NCBI RefSeq assembly: GCF_003070885.1
Contig: NZ_CP028913.1
Coordinates: 744,001-808,000, forward strand
Direction of reading: 5' to 3'
Source of the DNA: Agromyces badenianii
GTDB lineage: Bacteria; Actinomycetota; Actinomycetes; Actinomycetales; Microbacteriaceae
DNA: 64,000 bases
Positions 28,297 to 37,112 of this stretch are shown here, piece after piece. How positions within the stretch are numbered: the stretch's first letter is position 1; each line of letters begins with the position of its first letter. The notes below the pieces were generated by a model, which was not told where the DNA came from, ran no database searches, and saw only the letters and a list, made by a program, of their open reading frames with translations. Position numbers and translations under genes: made by a program.

Positions 28297-29496
28297 TCAG
28301 CGGGAGAACGCCCCGCCGACGCCCGCATGCCCGCCGCGACGGCGGTACTGCGCCGAGCGCACGCTCACGACGATGCCGGAGGCGACGATCGCGATGCCCG
28401 AGCCGAGCAGCACGGCGAGCGTGCCCTCGTCGGCGACCTCGGGGAGCCCGGCGAACGCGAGCTCGTTCATGAGCAGCGACACCGTGAAGCCGATGCCGCC
28501 GAGCGTGCCCACGACGAACAGGTCGCCGAAGGTGAGCGGGATCCCGGAGCGTCGCCGCGCCACGAGCACCCCGAGTCCGCCGGCCACCATGATGCCGATG
28601 ATCTTGCCCACCGGCAGTCCGATGAGGATGCCCCAGAACGCCGGGTCGAGCTCGCTCGGCCGCACTTGCGGAATCGCGACCATGGCCGCCGAGAACGCGA
28701 AGAGGGGCAGGATGATGCCGTTCGACCACGGCTCGAGCGCGTGCACCGCGCGGCCGCCCGGCCGACGGGCCATGACGAGCCCGAGCGCGACGCCGGCGAT
28801 CGTCGCGTGCACGCCCGACCGGTAGACGAAGTACCAGGCGAGCACCGCGAGCACGGTGAGCACGACGGCGATCGGCCACTGCGGGCGGCGGGCGAGGATC
28901 CATGCGGACCGGGGCTTCAGCATGCGACTGACCGCGCCGAAGAGCGCGATCGCGATGCCCGCGAATCCGAGCGACGCGAGATCGGCATCGCTCGTGAAGA
29001 AGAAGGCGATGATCAGGATCGCGATGAGGTCGTCGAGCACGGCGAGCGCGAGCAGGAACACGCGCACCCGGGTCGGGATCCAGGTGCCGAACATCGCGAG
29101 CACTCCGAGCGCGAAGGCGATGTCGGTCGCCGTGGGGATGGGCCATCCGTTCGCCGTCTCGGTGCCCCCCGTGAAGGCGAGGAAGATGAGCGCCGGCGCG
29201 ACGACGCCGCCGACCGCGGCGATCGCCGGAAGCAGCGCCTTCGAGAGCGAGTTGAGCTCGCCGATGACGAGCTCGCGTTTGAGCTCCACGGCGACGATGA
29301 AGAAGAAGACCGCGAGCAGCCCGTCGCTGATCCAGTGCCCGGCCGAGAGGTCGAGGCCGAGCCACGGCAGCTCGATGTGCTCGTTCTTCAGTTCGATGAG
29401 CGCGGGCCCGAACGACAGGTTCGCGATCACGAGGCCGAGCATCGCGGCGATGAGGAGGAGGGCTGCCGACCAGCGCTCCGAGCGGAGGAAGTTCAT
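28297..29496 (-). CDS. nhaA: Na+/H+ antiporter NhaA
   Basis: Electrogenic sodium/proton antiporter for pH and sodium homeostasis, about 11-12 membrane helices in 399 residues. Family motifs: ISDGLLAVFFFIVAVELKRE (helix II), PTATDIAFALGVLAMFG (helix IV, with the TDIAF unwound segment) and LALAVLDDLIAILIIAFFF (the essential Asp pair of helix V). GTLGGIGFTVSLLMNELAF is near 320-340. ATG 29496 has a GGAG site in front. The 179 bp upstream is shared with mazG; no known ion-responsive riboswitch was recognised there. Confidence 0.95.
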   Translation of the reverse strand: MNFLRSERWSAALLLIAAMLGLVIANLSFGPALIELKNEHIELPWLGLDLSAGHWISDGLLAVFFFIVAVELKRELVIGELNSLSKALLPAIAAVGGVVAPALIFLAFTGGTETANGWPIPTATDIAFALGVLAMFGTWIPTRVRVFLLALAVLDDLIAILIIAFFFTSDADLASLGFAGIAIALFGAVSRMLKPRSAWILARRPQWPIAVVLTVLAVLAWYFVYRSGVHATIAGVALGLVMARRPGGRAVHALEPWSNGIILPLFAFSAAMVAIPQVRPSELDPAFWGILIGLPVGKIIGIMVAGGLGVLVARRRSGIPLTFGDLFVVGTLGGIGFTVSLLMNELAFAGLPEVADEGTLAVLLGSGIAIVASGIVVSVRSAQYRRRGGHAGVGGAFSR

Positions 29497-29663
29497 GTGG
29501 GACTCCAGGAAGTCTCGTGCACGAGCTCTGCGGAGAACGCGTGCGACGTCGGTTGGGCGATGACGGCGGTCTCCCGCCGGCCGACCAGACTTCCCGGCGC
29601 TCCTGAAGGAACTCTACCGGCCACGTGCGCCCGTGCCCCGGCGCATCGCGGCCGCGCCCGACG

Positions 29664-29675
29664 TAGGCTGGCCGC
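29664..29675 (+). promoter_or_regulatory. Leaderless promoter -10 element of mazG
   Basis: TAGGCT at 29664-29669, six bases before ATG 29676. Confidence 0.5.
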
Positions 29676-30371
29676 ATGAGCGACGCCCGAGCCGACCGCG
29701 CATCCACCGACGCCGACGTCCGCGAGACGCACGACGGTCTCACCGAACTCATCGACACCGTGGCCCTGCTCCGTGCTCCGGGCGGCTGCCCGTGGGACGC
29801 CGAGCAGACGCATGAGAGCCTCGTGCAGTACCTCGTCGAGGAGAGCTGGGAGCTCATCGACGCGATCGAGTCGGGCAACCGCGAAGAGATGATCGAGGAG
29901 CTCGGCGACGTGCTCTACCAGGTGCTCTTCCACGCCGACATCGCGGCGCAGACGCCCCACGAGGCCTTCGACATCGACGATGTCGCGCGCCACATGACGG
30001 CGAAGATGGTGTCGCGGCATCCGCACGTCTTCGGCGATCGCGAGGCCGAGACCGCCGAAGACGTCGTGGCTTTCTGGGACGACCTCAAGGCCGACGAGAA
30101 GCCGCACCGCACGAGCGTGCTCGACGGTATCCCGCGCGGCATGCCCGCCCTCGCGCTCGCGCAGAAGGTGCTCGGCAAGGCCGAGAAGGTGGGCGTGACG
30201 GATGCCTCGGCGCAGGCGGCGCCCGCCACGGAGGACGAGCTCGGCCGGGTGCTGCTCGGGCTCGTGGCATCCGCTCGCTCGCAGGGGCTCGACGCCGAGC
30301 GCGCCCTGCGCGGCGCCGTGCGGAGCCTGGAAGACGAGGTGCGCACGGCCGAGCAGGCCCGCGCGGAGTAA
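29676..30371 (+). CDS. mazG: Nucleoside triphosphate pyrophosphohydrolase MazG
   Basis: Hydrolyses (d)NTPs to NMP and pyrophosphate, thought to clean the nucleotide pool. The all-alpha MazG domain shows CPWDAEQTHESLVQYLVEESWELIDAI (metal-binding ExxE) and EELGDVLYQVLFHADIA (ExxD). The second, degenerate half has HPHVFGD and a partial repeat around 150-225. 231 residues. In Actinobacteria mazG usually precedes eno; here hisS and a small accessory island intervene. Confidence 0.92.
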   Translation: MSDARADRASTDADVRETHDGLTELIDTVALLRAPGGCPWDAEQTHESLVQYLVEESWELIDAIESGNREEMIEELGDVLYQVLFHADIAAQTPHEAFDIDDVARHMTAKMVSRHPHVFGDREAETAEDVVAFWDDLKADEKPHRTSVLDGIPRGMPALALAQKVLGKAEKVGVTDASAQAAPATEDELGRVLLGLVASARSQGLDAERALRGAVRSLEDEVRTAEQARAE

Positions 30372-30415
30372 CCGGCGCACCGAGGGCGATGCCGCGTGCT
30401 GGAAGAATGGTCGGC

Positions 30416-31681
30416 ATGGCCGCATCCGTCACCCCTCCGCGCGGTATGCGCGACTTCCTCCCCGCCGAGAAAGCCCGTCGCGAGCACGCCCTCGGCGTGA
30501 TCCGCGGCGTGTACGCAGCGCACGGCTTCGACGAGATCGAGACGCCGGTCATGGAGGACTCCTCGCGGCTGCACGCCGGACTCGGCGGCGACAACGAGAA
30601 GCTCGCCTTCGCCGTCATGAAGCGCGGACTCGGCCCCCACGACCTGGCGCGCGCCGCGGCATCCGGCGATGCCCTCTCGCTCGCCGACCTCGGCCTGCGT
30701 TACGACCTCACGGTGCCGCTCGCCCGCTTCTACGCGACGCACCGGGCCGCCCTGCCGCCCGTGTTCCGTTCGATCCAGATCGCGCCGGTGTGGCGTGCCG
30801 AACGCCCGCAGAAGGGGCGGTACCGCCAGTTCGTGCAGTGCGACATCGACATCATCGGCGAGGCGGGGCAGCTCGCCGAGCTCGAGCTGCTCACCGCGAC
30901 CGTCGCGACGCTCGACGCGCTCGGCCTCTCGGGGTGCACGATCCGGCTCAACGACCGGCGCATCCTCGCCGGCATCCTCGGCTCGTGGGGCGTGCCCGAC
31001 GAACTCCGCGAACGCGCGCTCATCACGATCGACAAGCTCGACAAGATCGGCACCGGGGGAGTGGCGGCCGAACTCGCCGAGCTCGGCATCGTCACGGGCG
31101 ATGCGGATGTCGCGGCCGAGCTCGAGGCGCTCACCGCAGCCGATTGGCACCTGGCCGACGGTGTCGTCGCGCCGCCCTCGTGGCTCGACGGCGAGGCGTA
31201 CGCCGAGCTGCTCGCGCTGCGCGCGGCCCTGCCCGACGCCGCCATCGAATTCGACCCGACCCTCGTGCGCGGCATGGGCTACTACACCGGCACGATCTTC
31301 GAGATCGCCCACCCCGACTACGGCTACTCGCTCGGCGGCGGCGGCCGCTACGACCACATGATCGGGCGGTTCCTCGGCCAGGAGGTGCCGGCGTGCGGCT
31401 TCTCGATCGGGTTCGAGCGCATCGTCGACCTGCTCGCCGTGCGCGACGAGGAGCGCCCGCGCGCGGTCGTGCTCGTGTACGACGCGGATGTGGCGGCCGG
31501 TCGCCTGCTCGAGCTGAAGCGCGAGCTCGTGGCATCCGGTTCGCGGGTTCGGCTCGAGCGGCGGGTCAAGAACCTGCGCGCCCTGCTCGACCGGGTGACC
31601 GCCGACGGTTTCGACGCGTTCGCGCCGGTCGGCGCCGAGACCACGGATGCCGCGTCGCTCGAGTTCCGCGACCTCGGCTGA
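30416..31681 (+). CDS. hisS: Histidine--tRNA ligase
   Basis: Class II synthetase that charges tRNA-His. Motif 1 region TPPRGMRDFLPAEKARREH; RYDLTVPLARFYA; motif 2 RAERPQKGRYRQFVQCDIDIIG; His-specific RGMGYYTGTIFEI (about residues 282-294) and GGGRYDHMIGRF; motif 3 CGFSIGFERI; anticodon-binding C-terminus. 421 residues. HisZ paralogues lack parts of these, so a charging enzyme is favoured. ATG 30416 has GGAAG ten bases upstream; in-frame starts at 30389 and 30407 are alternatives. Confidence 0.92.
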   Translation: MAASVTPPRGMRDFLPAEKARREHALGVIRGVYAAHGFDEIETPVMEDSSRLHAGLGGDNEKLAFAVMKRGLGPHDLARAAASGDALSLADLGLRYDLTVPLARFYATHRAALPPVFRSIQIAPVWRAERPQKGRYRQFVQCDIDIIGEAGQLAELELLTATVATLDALGLSGCTIRLNDRRILAGILGSWGVPDELRERALITIDKLDKIGTGGVAAELAELGIVTGDADVAAELEALTAADWHLADGVVAPPSWLDGEAYAELLALRAALPDAAIEFDPTLVRGMGYYTGTIFEIAHPDYGYSLGGGGRYDHMIGRFLGQEVPACGFSIGFERIVDLLAVRDEERPRAVVLVYDADVAAGRLLELKRELVASGSRVRLERRVKNLRALLDRVTADGFDAFAPVGAETTDAASLEFRDLG

Positions 31682-31683
31682 CC

Positions 31684-31704
31684 GCGGCGCGCGCTCCGCG
31701 CCGC
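31684..31704. terminator. GC-rich hairpin after hisS
   Basis: GCGGCGCG / CGCGCCGC with a five-base loop begins three bases after the hisS stop. No T-run. Possibly a terminator; it merges into the tandem repeat that follows. Confidence 0.4.
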
Positions 31705-31764
31705 CCGCGTCTCGCCCGCGTCTCGCCCGCGCCGCCCGCGCCTCGCCCGCGCCTCGCCCGCGCC
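31703..31764. repeat. Two tandem copies of a 31-bp GC-rich repeat
   Basis: Units 31703-31733 and 31734-31764 each consist of sub-repeats GCCCGCGYCTC, GCCCGCGYCTC, GCCCGCGCC. The copies differ only where the first has T and the second C. It is non-coding, between hisS and the first palindrome. Confidence 0.75.
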
Positions 31765-31796
31765 GAGCCCGTATGCGTTCCTCCCAAAAGGGAGTC

Positions 31797-31850
31797 GATC
31801 CGTCGATCTTCGCCCTTTGCGAAGGATCGTGGGGCGAAGATCGACGGATC
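31797..31850. repeat. Long perfect inverted repeat (palindrome copy 1) upstream of the endonuclease gene
   Basis: Arms 31797-31815 and 31832-31850 are perfect 19-base reverse complements around a 16-base centre. The left arm core is CCGTCGATCTTCGCCCTT and the right arm core GGGCGAAGATCGACGG. The same core recurs at 32944-33005 on the other side of the gene. It could form a stable hairpin in RNA or extruded DNA. No T-tract follows on either strand, so a simple Rho-independent terminator is not the obvious reading. Confidence 0.85.
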
Positions 31851-31939
31851 AACGCGGCGCGTACGCGACTGAGTGGTGAGATCTCCGGGGGTGTGGAGAA
31901 CGCGCGGCCTGAAACGCCGCGATCGCGCATCATGTGACG

Positions 31940-32860
31940 ATGCCACGCCGCGTTCCGTTGCCCCAGCACGTGCACGGATCGGCCTTCCGCTCGAGCGATA
32001 CGGAGTATCACGGGCTCGGTCCGAAACGATTGCGCTCGGCCGATGTCGATCACCCGTTCACCGGCGTGAGCGCCGTTCGCCTCGACCTCGAGTCGGTGGT
32101 CGACCTCTGCCGTGCTTACGAGCCGCTGCTCCGGCGAGGCGAGGCGTTCTCCCACTCGACGGCGGCTCGATTGCACGGACTCCCGTTGCCCCCGGGTGTC
32201 CCGTTGCGACCGCTCCACGTGCTCGCCCCGCACGGGGTCGCGCGGGCCCGAACCGTGGGAACGACGGGCCACGAGGCATCCCGAGCCTTCGAGACGGACC
32301 TTCTCTTCGGGGTACCGGTCGTCTCCGCGGTGATCGCGTGGTGCCAGCTCGGATCGATGCTCGCGGTCGACGAGCTCGTCGCGATCGGTGATGCACTCGT
32401 CACGGGTCGGCGGAACGGACGTCACCGCGAGCCGCCTCGCGCGACCTTCGAGGATCTCGAGGCGGCGCGGCGCCGGTGGGGCCGGCGGCGCGGGGCCCGC
32501 TCCCTCGCGGAAGCGCTGCCTCGCGTGCGGCAGGGCGCCGAGTCGCGGCCCGAGACCCTCACCCGGCTGCTGCTCGTCGATTCCGGCCTGCCGGAACCCG
32601 CCATCGCGCTGCCGATCACAGTGGAGGACGGGAGCGAGGTGCTGCACCCCGATCTCGCGTACCCCGATTGGCGGATCGTCATCGAGTACGAGGGCGGGCG
32701 GCATCGCGATCCGGTGCGGTGGAAGCGGGACATCACGCGGCGCGAGAAGTTCGAGGCGGCAGGATGGCGCGTCGTCCGGGTCACCTCGGACGACTTGTTC
32801 CGCGAACCCGACGCGTTCGTCGCCCGGTTGCGTCGTGTCATCCGTTCGCGATCGGTGTGA
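31940..32860 (+). CDS. Putative DUF559/Vsr-like endonuclease-domain protein with AbiEi-like N-terminus
   Basis: A 306-residue protein. The N-terminal region (about 40-155) contains FSHSTAARLHGLPLP and AWCQLGSMLAVDELVAIGDALV. This pattern is seen in actinobacterial proteins annotated as AbiEi-like/DUF559, whose function is unproven. After an Arg-rich linker, the C-terminal 100 residues look like a very-short-patch-repair-type PD-(D/E)XK fold: E205, HPDLAYPDWRIVIEYEGGRH (D238, E249/E251), RDITRREKFEAAGWRVVRVTSDDL. ATG 31940 is preferred; GTG 31934 is possible. The gene stands alone between hisS and eno, with a palindrome 90 bp before and another 84 bp after it. A CGCGGC/GCCGCG hairpin (31903-31921) precedes the start. 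Nuclease activity is inference. Confidence 0.75.
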   Translation: MPRRVPLPQHVHGSAFRSSDTEYHGLGPKRLRSADVDHPFTGVSAVRLDLESVVDLCRAYEPLLRRGEAFSHSTAARLHGLPLPPGVPLRPLHVLAPHGVARARTVGTTGHEASRAFETDLLFGVPVVSAVIAWCQLGSMLAVDELVAIGDALVTGRRNGRHREPPRATFEDLEAARRRWGRRRGARSLAEALPRVRQGAESRPETLTRLLLVDSGLPEPAIALPITVEDGSEVLHPDLAYPDWRIVIEYEGGRHRDPVRWKRDITRREKFEAAGWRVVRVTSDDLFREPDAFVARLRRVIRSRSV

Positions 32861-32943
32861 AGGCCGGGCACGGTCACGCACGCACGCCCGCACACACGCC
32901 CGCCCACGCCCGAACGCTGCGTCCCGCGCGCCCGCTCGACCAT

Positions 32944-33005
32944 CCGCGAACCGTCGATCTTCGCCCTTCCCGGGCAATGCAAGGGCGAAGATCGACGGTT
33001 CGCGG
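32944..33005. repeat. Long perfect inverted repeat (palindrome copy 2) downstream of the endonuclease gene
   Basis: Arms 32944-32968 and 32981-33005 are perfect 25-base reverse complements around a 12-base loop (32969-32980). The arm includes the same CCGTCGATCTTCGCCCTT core as copy 1. Flanking bases differ from copy 1 but remain paired (GAA/TTC here, GAT/ATC there). It lies about 50 bp before the likely eno -10 box. Confidence 0.88.
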
Positions 33006-33055
33006 GGAGAGGGCTCGAACTCCGTAACGGCGTGAGCGCCAGTCGTGAGCATTAC

Positions 33056-34402
<1,347 letters not shown>

Positions 34403-34415
34403 ACAGTTCGGGTGT

Positions 34416-34445
34416 GACGGGGGCGGCCGAGTGGCCGCCCCCGTC
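34416..34445. terminator. Terminator after eno
   Basis: Thirteen-base perfect stem GACGGGGGCGGCC / GGCCGCCCCCGTC with loop GAGT, 14 bases after the eno stop. Only a weak T-rich tail follows (ATCGCATTT), as is usual for high-GC actinobacteria. Confidence 0.8.
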
Positions 34446-34479
34446 ATCGCATTTCCGGGTTCGAGGGTGAGGAGGGGCG

Positions 34480-35202
34480 ATGGAAGACACAGGTCGCTCC
34501 CGACGCGCCCCACGGCGCCCGACGGTTCCGAGCCCCAAGCCGAAGCCGGCCTCGGCGGCGGCGCCGCGCAGCACCGGCAAGAGCACCGGCAAGGGCGCCG
34601 CGAAGAGCACGGGCGGCGGCACGGGCGCGGGCCCTGGCAGGAAGACCAGCGCGGGCGAGGCCGCCCCGTCCGCCGCCTCGGCCCAGACAACCGGTTCCGT
34701 GCGAGCGGGATGGCTCAGTGGCATCCGTTTCTCAGGTTTCTCCATCATCATGATGGGAGTGCTCGTGCTCGCCGTCGTCGTGCTGGCGCCGACGATCGCG
34801 GCGTTCGCGCAGCAGCGGCAGCAGATCGCGGAACTCCGCGCCGCCGTCTCCGCGCAGGAGGAGGAAGTGCAGCGATTGCGCGACGAACGCGAGCGCTGGA
34901 ACGATGACACGTTCATCGTGACGCAGGCGCGCGAGCGCCTCTACTACGTGATGCCGGGCGAGGTGAGTTACCTCGTCATCGACGACCGAACTGCAGCGGC
35001 GAAGGCGGATGCCGCGGCCGAGGTCTCTGCCGATGTGACCGAATCGAAGGGCGACTGGATGGGCACGCTGCTCGACTCCGTGCTGACCGCCGGGTTGGCG
35101 CCCGAGGCCGTGCCGCCCGTGACCGATCCCGCGACGCCGACCGATCCGGCGACGCCGCCCGCCCCTGCCGACCCCGCGGCCCCCGCCGCCGAGGAGAACT
35201 GA
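34480..35202 (+). CDS. Septum formation initiator (DivIC/FtsB) family protein
   Basis: Single-pass divisome protein. Residues 1-75 are a disordered, Lys/Ala/Pro/Gly-rich cytoplasmic tail. One membrane helix (about 85-107) is followed directly by a coiled coil (QQRQQIAELRAAVSAQEEEVQRLRDE) and then the family motif QARERLYYVMPGE (about 148-160). The last 60 residues are an Ala/Pro/Thr-rich extracytoplasmic tail (PATPTDPATPP). At 240 residues it is longer than typical FtsB because of both tails. The neighbours eno upstream and DUF501 downstream are the conserved context. Its stop overlaps the next start (TGATG). Confidence 0.88.
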   Translation: MEDTGRSRRAPRRPTVPSPKPKPASAAAPRSTGKSTGKGAAKSTGGGTGAGPGRKTSAGEAAPSAASAQTTGSVRAGWLSGIRFSGFSIIMMGVLVLAVVVLAPTIAAFAQQRQQIAELRAAVSAQEEEVQRLRDERERWNDDTFIVTQARERLYYVMPGEVSYLVIDDRTAAAKADAAAEVSADVTESKGDWMGTLLDSVLTAGLAPEAVPPVTDPATPTDPATPPAPADPAAPAAEEN

Positions 35203-35738
35203 TGAGCCGCCCGCCCTTCGACCCGGTGATCGAGCGCGACGTGCGCATCGTCTCCGCGCAGCTCGGCCGCCCCGCCCGGAACGTCGTGGGCATCGCGGCG
35301 CGCTGCGTGTGCGGAGCGCCGACGGTCGTGGCGACGGCTCCGCGCCTCGACGACGGCACGCCGTTCCCCACCTTCTACTACCTCTCGCACCCCGTCGCGA
35401 CGGCGGCGATGTCGTTCCTCGAGGCCGCGCAGCTGATGGTCGAGTGCAGTGAGCTCCTCGAGAGCGACCCGGCGGTCGCCGAGGCCTACGGGCGCGCCCA
35501 CCGCGACTACCTCGCCGATCGCGAATCCATCGCGGTCGTCTCCGAGCTCGCCGGCATCTCCGCGGGCGGAATGCCGACGCGCGTCAAGTGCCTGCACGCG
35601 CTCGCCGCGCACGCCCTCGCCGCGGGCCCCGGGGCCAACCCGATGGGTGACATCGCGCTCGAGCGCTCGAGCTGGTCGCCCGCGGTGTGCCGCTGCCCCG
35701 ACTACGGCGTCGACGCAGCCGGAGGATCGACGGCGTGA
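35202..35738 (+). CDS. DUF501 domain-containing protein
   Basis: A 178-residue soluble protein of unknown function found next to eno and divIC across Actinobacteria. It has conserved-looking Cys/His residues: RCVCGAPTVV near 30-40, TRVKCLHALAAHALA near 128-142 and a C-terminal CRCPDYG. These suggest a metal or Fe-S site, which is inference. ATG 35202 overlaps the divIC stop by one base; its own stop overlaps the GTG of the protease gene, so the three are probably one operon. Confidence 0.85.
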   Translation: MSRPPFDPVIERDVRIVSAQLGRPARNVVGIAARCVCGAPTVVATAPRLDDGTPFPTFYYLSHPVATAAMSFLEAAQLMVECSELLESDPAVAEAYGRAHRDYLADRESIAVVSELAGISAGGMPTRVKCLHALAAHALAAGPGANPMGDIALERSSWSPAVCRCPDYGVDAAGGSTA

Positions 35739-37066
35739 ACCTCGCGCTCCGCACGCGACGCACCGAGCGCTCGACGCGTTCGGGTCGTTCCGGCCGCGCC
35801 CGCCGGCCGTTCGCGTTGCTCGCGCGGGCCACGGCGACGGTGGCGGCGGCGACGCTGCTCGCGCTCGCCGGTGCGGCACCCGCGCACGCCGATCTCGTGC
35901 GCGACTACGAGTACTGGCTCGGCGACTACGGCTTCACGACCGCGTGGAGCACCTCTCGCGGCAAGGGCGTCACGGTGGCGATCATCGACACCGGCGTCAA
36001 CGGCAACGTCACCGAGCTTCGAGGTGCGGTCGTCGGCGGCACGGATGTCTCTGGCCTCGGCACTCCCGACGGGCAGACCCCGGTCGGCGAGGACTCGACG
36101 CACGGCACCATGGTCGCCGGCCTCCTCGCCGGTCGCGGAACGGGCGAGGGCAACGGCATGATCGGCACGGCGCCCGAGGCATCCCTGCTCAGCATCTCGG
36201 TGGCCTTCGGGCAGGAGACGGGCGCTGTGAAGTCGAACGACGACCAGATCGCCGAGGCCGTGCGCTGGGCGGTCGACAACGGCGCCGACGTCATCAACAT
36301 GTCGCTGACCCGGAACACCCCCGATTGGCCCGAGAGCTGGGACGACGCGTTCATGTACGCGTTCGAGCACGATGTCGTCGTCGTGGCCGCGGCCGGCAAC
36401 CGCGGCAGCGGCACGAGCCAGGTGGGGGCGCCGGCGACGATCCCGGGCGTGCTGACGGTCGCGGGCGTCGACAAGGCGAAGAACGCGAGCCTCGACGCGA
36501 GCTCCCAGGGCATCACGATCGCCGTTGCGGCGCCGAGCGAAGACCTCGTCGGCCTGCTGCCCGACGGCGGTTACGTGCGCTGGAACGGCACGAGCGGGGC
36601 TGCGCCCATCGTGTCGGGACTCGTCGCGCTGATCCGCGCCGAGTACCCCGAGCTCGACGCGGCGAACGTCATCAACCGACTCATCGCGACGGCCGACCCC
36701 AACGGGCAGGCGGTGCCGAGCGCGCTCTACGGGTACGGCCTCATCGACCCCGTGACCGCCCTCAAGGCGAACGTGTCGAAGGTCGACGAGAACCCGCTCG
36801 ACAGCCTCGCCGATTGGATCACCCTGCATCGGCGTGCCGAGGTCGAGGCGCCCGAGCAGAGCGCTGAAGAGCAGCCGATCGTGCCGATCGCCGATCCGCC
36901 GTTGCCCCGCTCCGACGGCGCCCAGACGCTGCTGCCCACCCCGTGGACGCTGGCCTACATCACCGTGCCGCTCTCACTGGTCGCAGGGTTTGGTACGCTA
37001 GCAGCGCTGTTGGGCATCGGCGCCACTCGGCATACCAGGCGGACTGTCCGCACTCGCGAGCAGTGA
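35735..37066 (+). CDS. Subtilisin-family (S8) serine peptidase, exported and C-terminally anchored
   Basis: A 443-residue secreted protease with an Arg-rich n-region, a long hydrophobic h-region and an APAHA-type signal-peptidase site (about residue 50). The catalytic triad motifs are in order: AIIDTGVNG (Asp, about residue 84), STHGTMVAGLLAG (His, about 125) and WNGTSGAAPIVSG (Ser, about 290). VVVAAAGNRGSGT provides the oxyanion Asn. A hydrophobic helix near 408-430 and a basic end give a MycP-like membrane-anchored layout. However, no ESX secretion genes are nearby, so a mycosin role is not supported. GTG 35735 has GGAGG at 35721-35725 and overlaps the DUF501 stop. Confidence 0.87.
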   Translation: MNLALRTRRTERSTRSGRSGRARRPFALLARATATVAAATLLALAGAAPAHADLVRDYEYWLGDYGFTTAWSTSRGKGVTVAIIDTGVNGNVTELRGAVVGGTDVSGLGTPDGQTPVGEDSTHGTMVAGLLAGRGTGEGNGMIGTAPEASLLSISVAFGQETGAVKSNDDQIAEAVRWAVDNGADVINMSLTRNTPDWPESWDDAFMYAFEHDVVVVAAAGNRGSGTSQVGAPATIPGVLTVAGVDKAKNASLDASSQGITIAVAAPSEDLVGLLPDGGYVRWNGTSGAAPIVSGLVALIRAEYPELDAANVINRLIATADPNGQAVPSALYGYGLIDPVTALKANVSKVDENPLDSLADWITLHRRAEVEAPEQSAEEQPIVPIADPPLPRSDGAQTLLPTPWTLAYITVPLSLVAGFGTLAALLGIGATRHTRRTVRTREQ

Positions 37067-37112
37067 TCGCAGCGTCAGCCCGAACGTACAAAAACTGAGG
37101 AGTCCATTCACC

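Noticed and set aside
29497..29675. Ion-sensing riboswitch upstream of nhaA
   Set aside because: No recognisable conserved motif; only ordinary promoter-size spacing shared with mazG.
30416..31681. HisZ (regulatory subunit) instead of HisS
   Set aside because: Full set of histidyl-tRNA synthetase motifs including the histidine-specific loop and C-terminal anticodon domain.
31703..31764. CRISPR-like array
   Set aside because: Units are contiguous and low-complexity with no spacers; no cas genes nearby.
35735..37066. Mycosin of an ESX secretion system
   Set aside because: The domain layout fits, but no ESX components are in the neighbourhood; kept as a general S8 peptidase.
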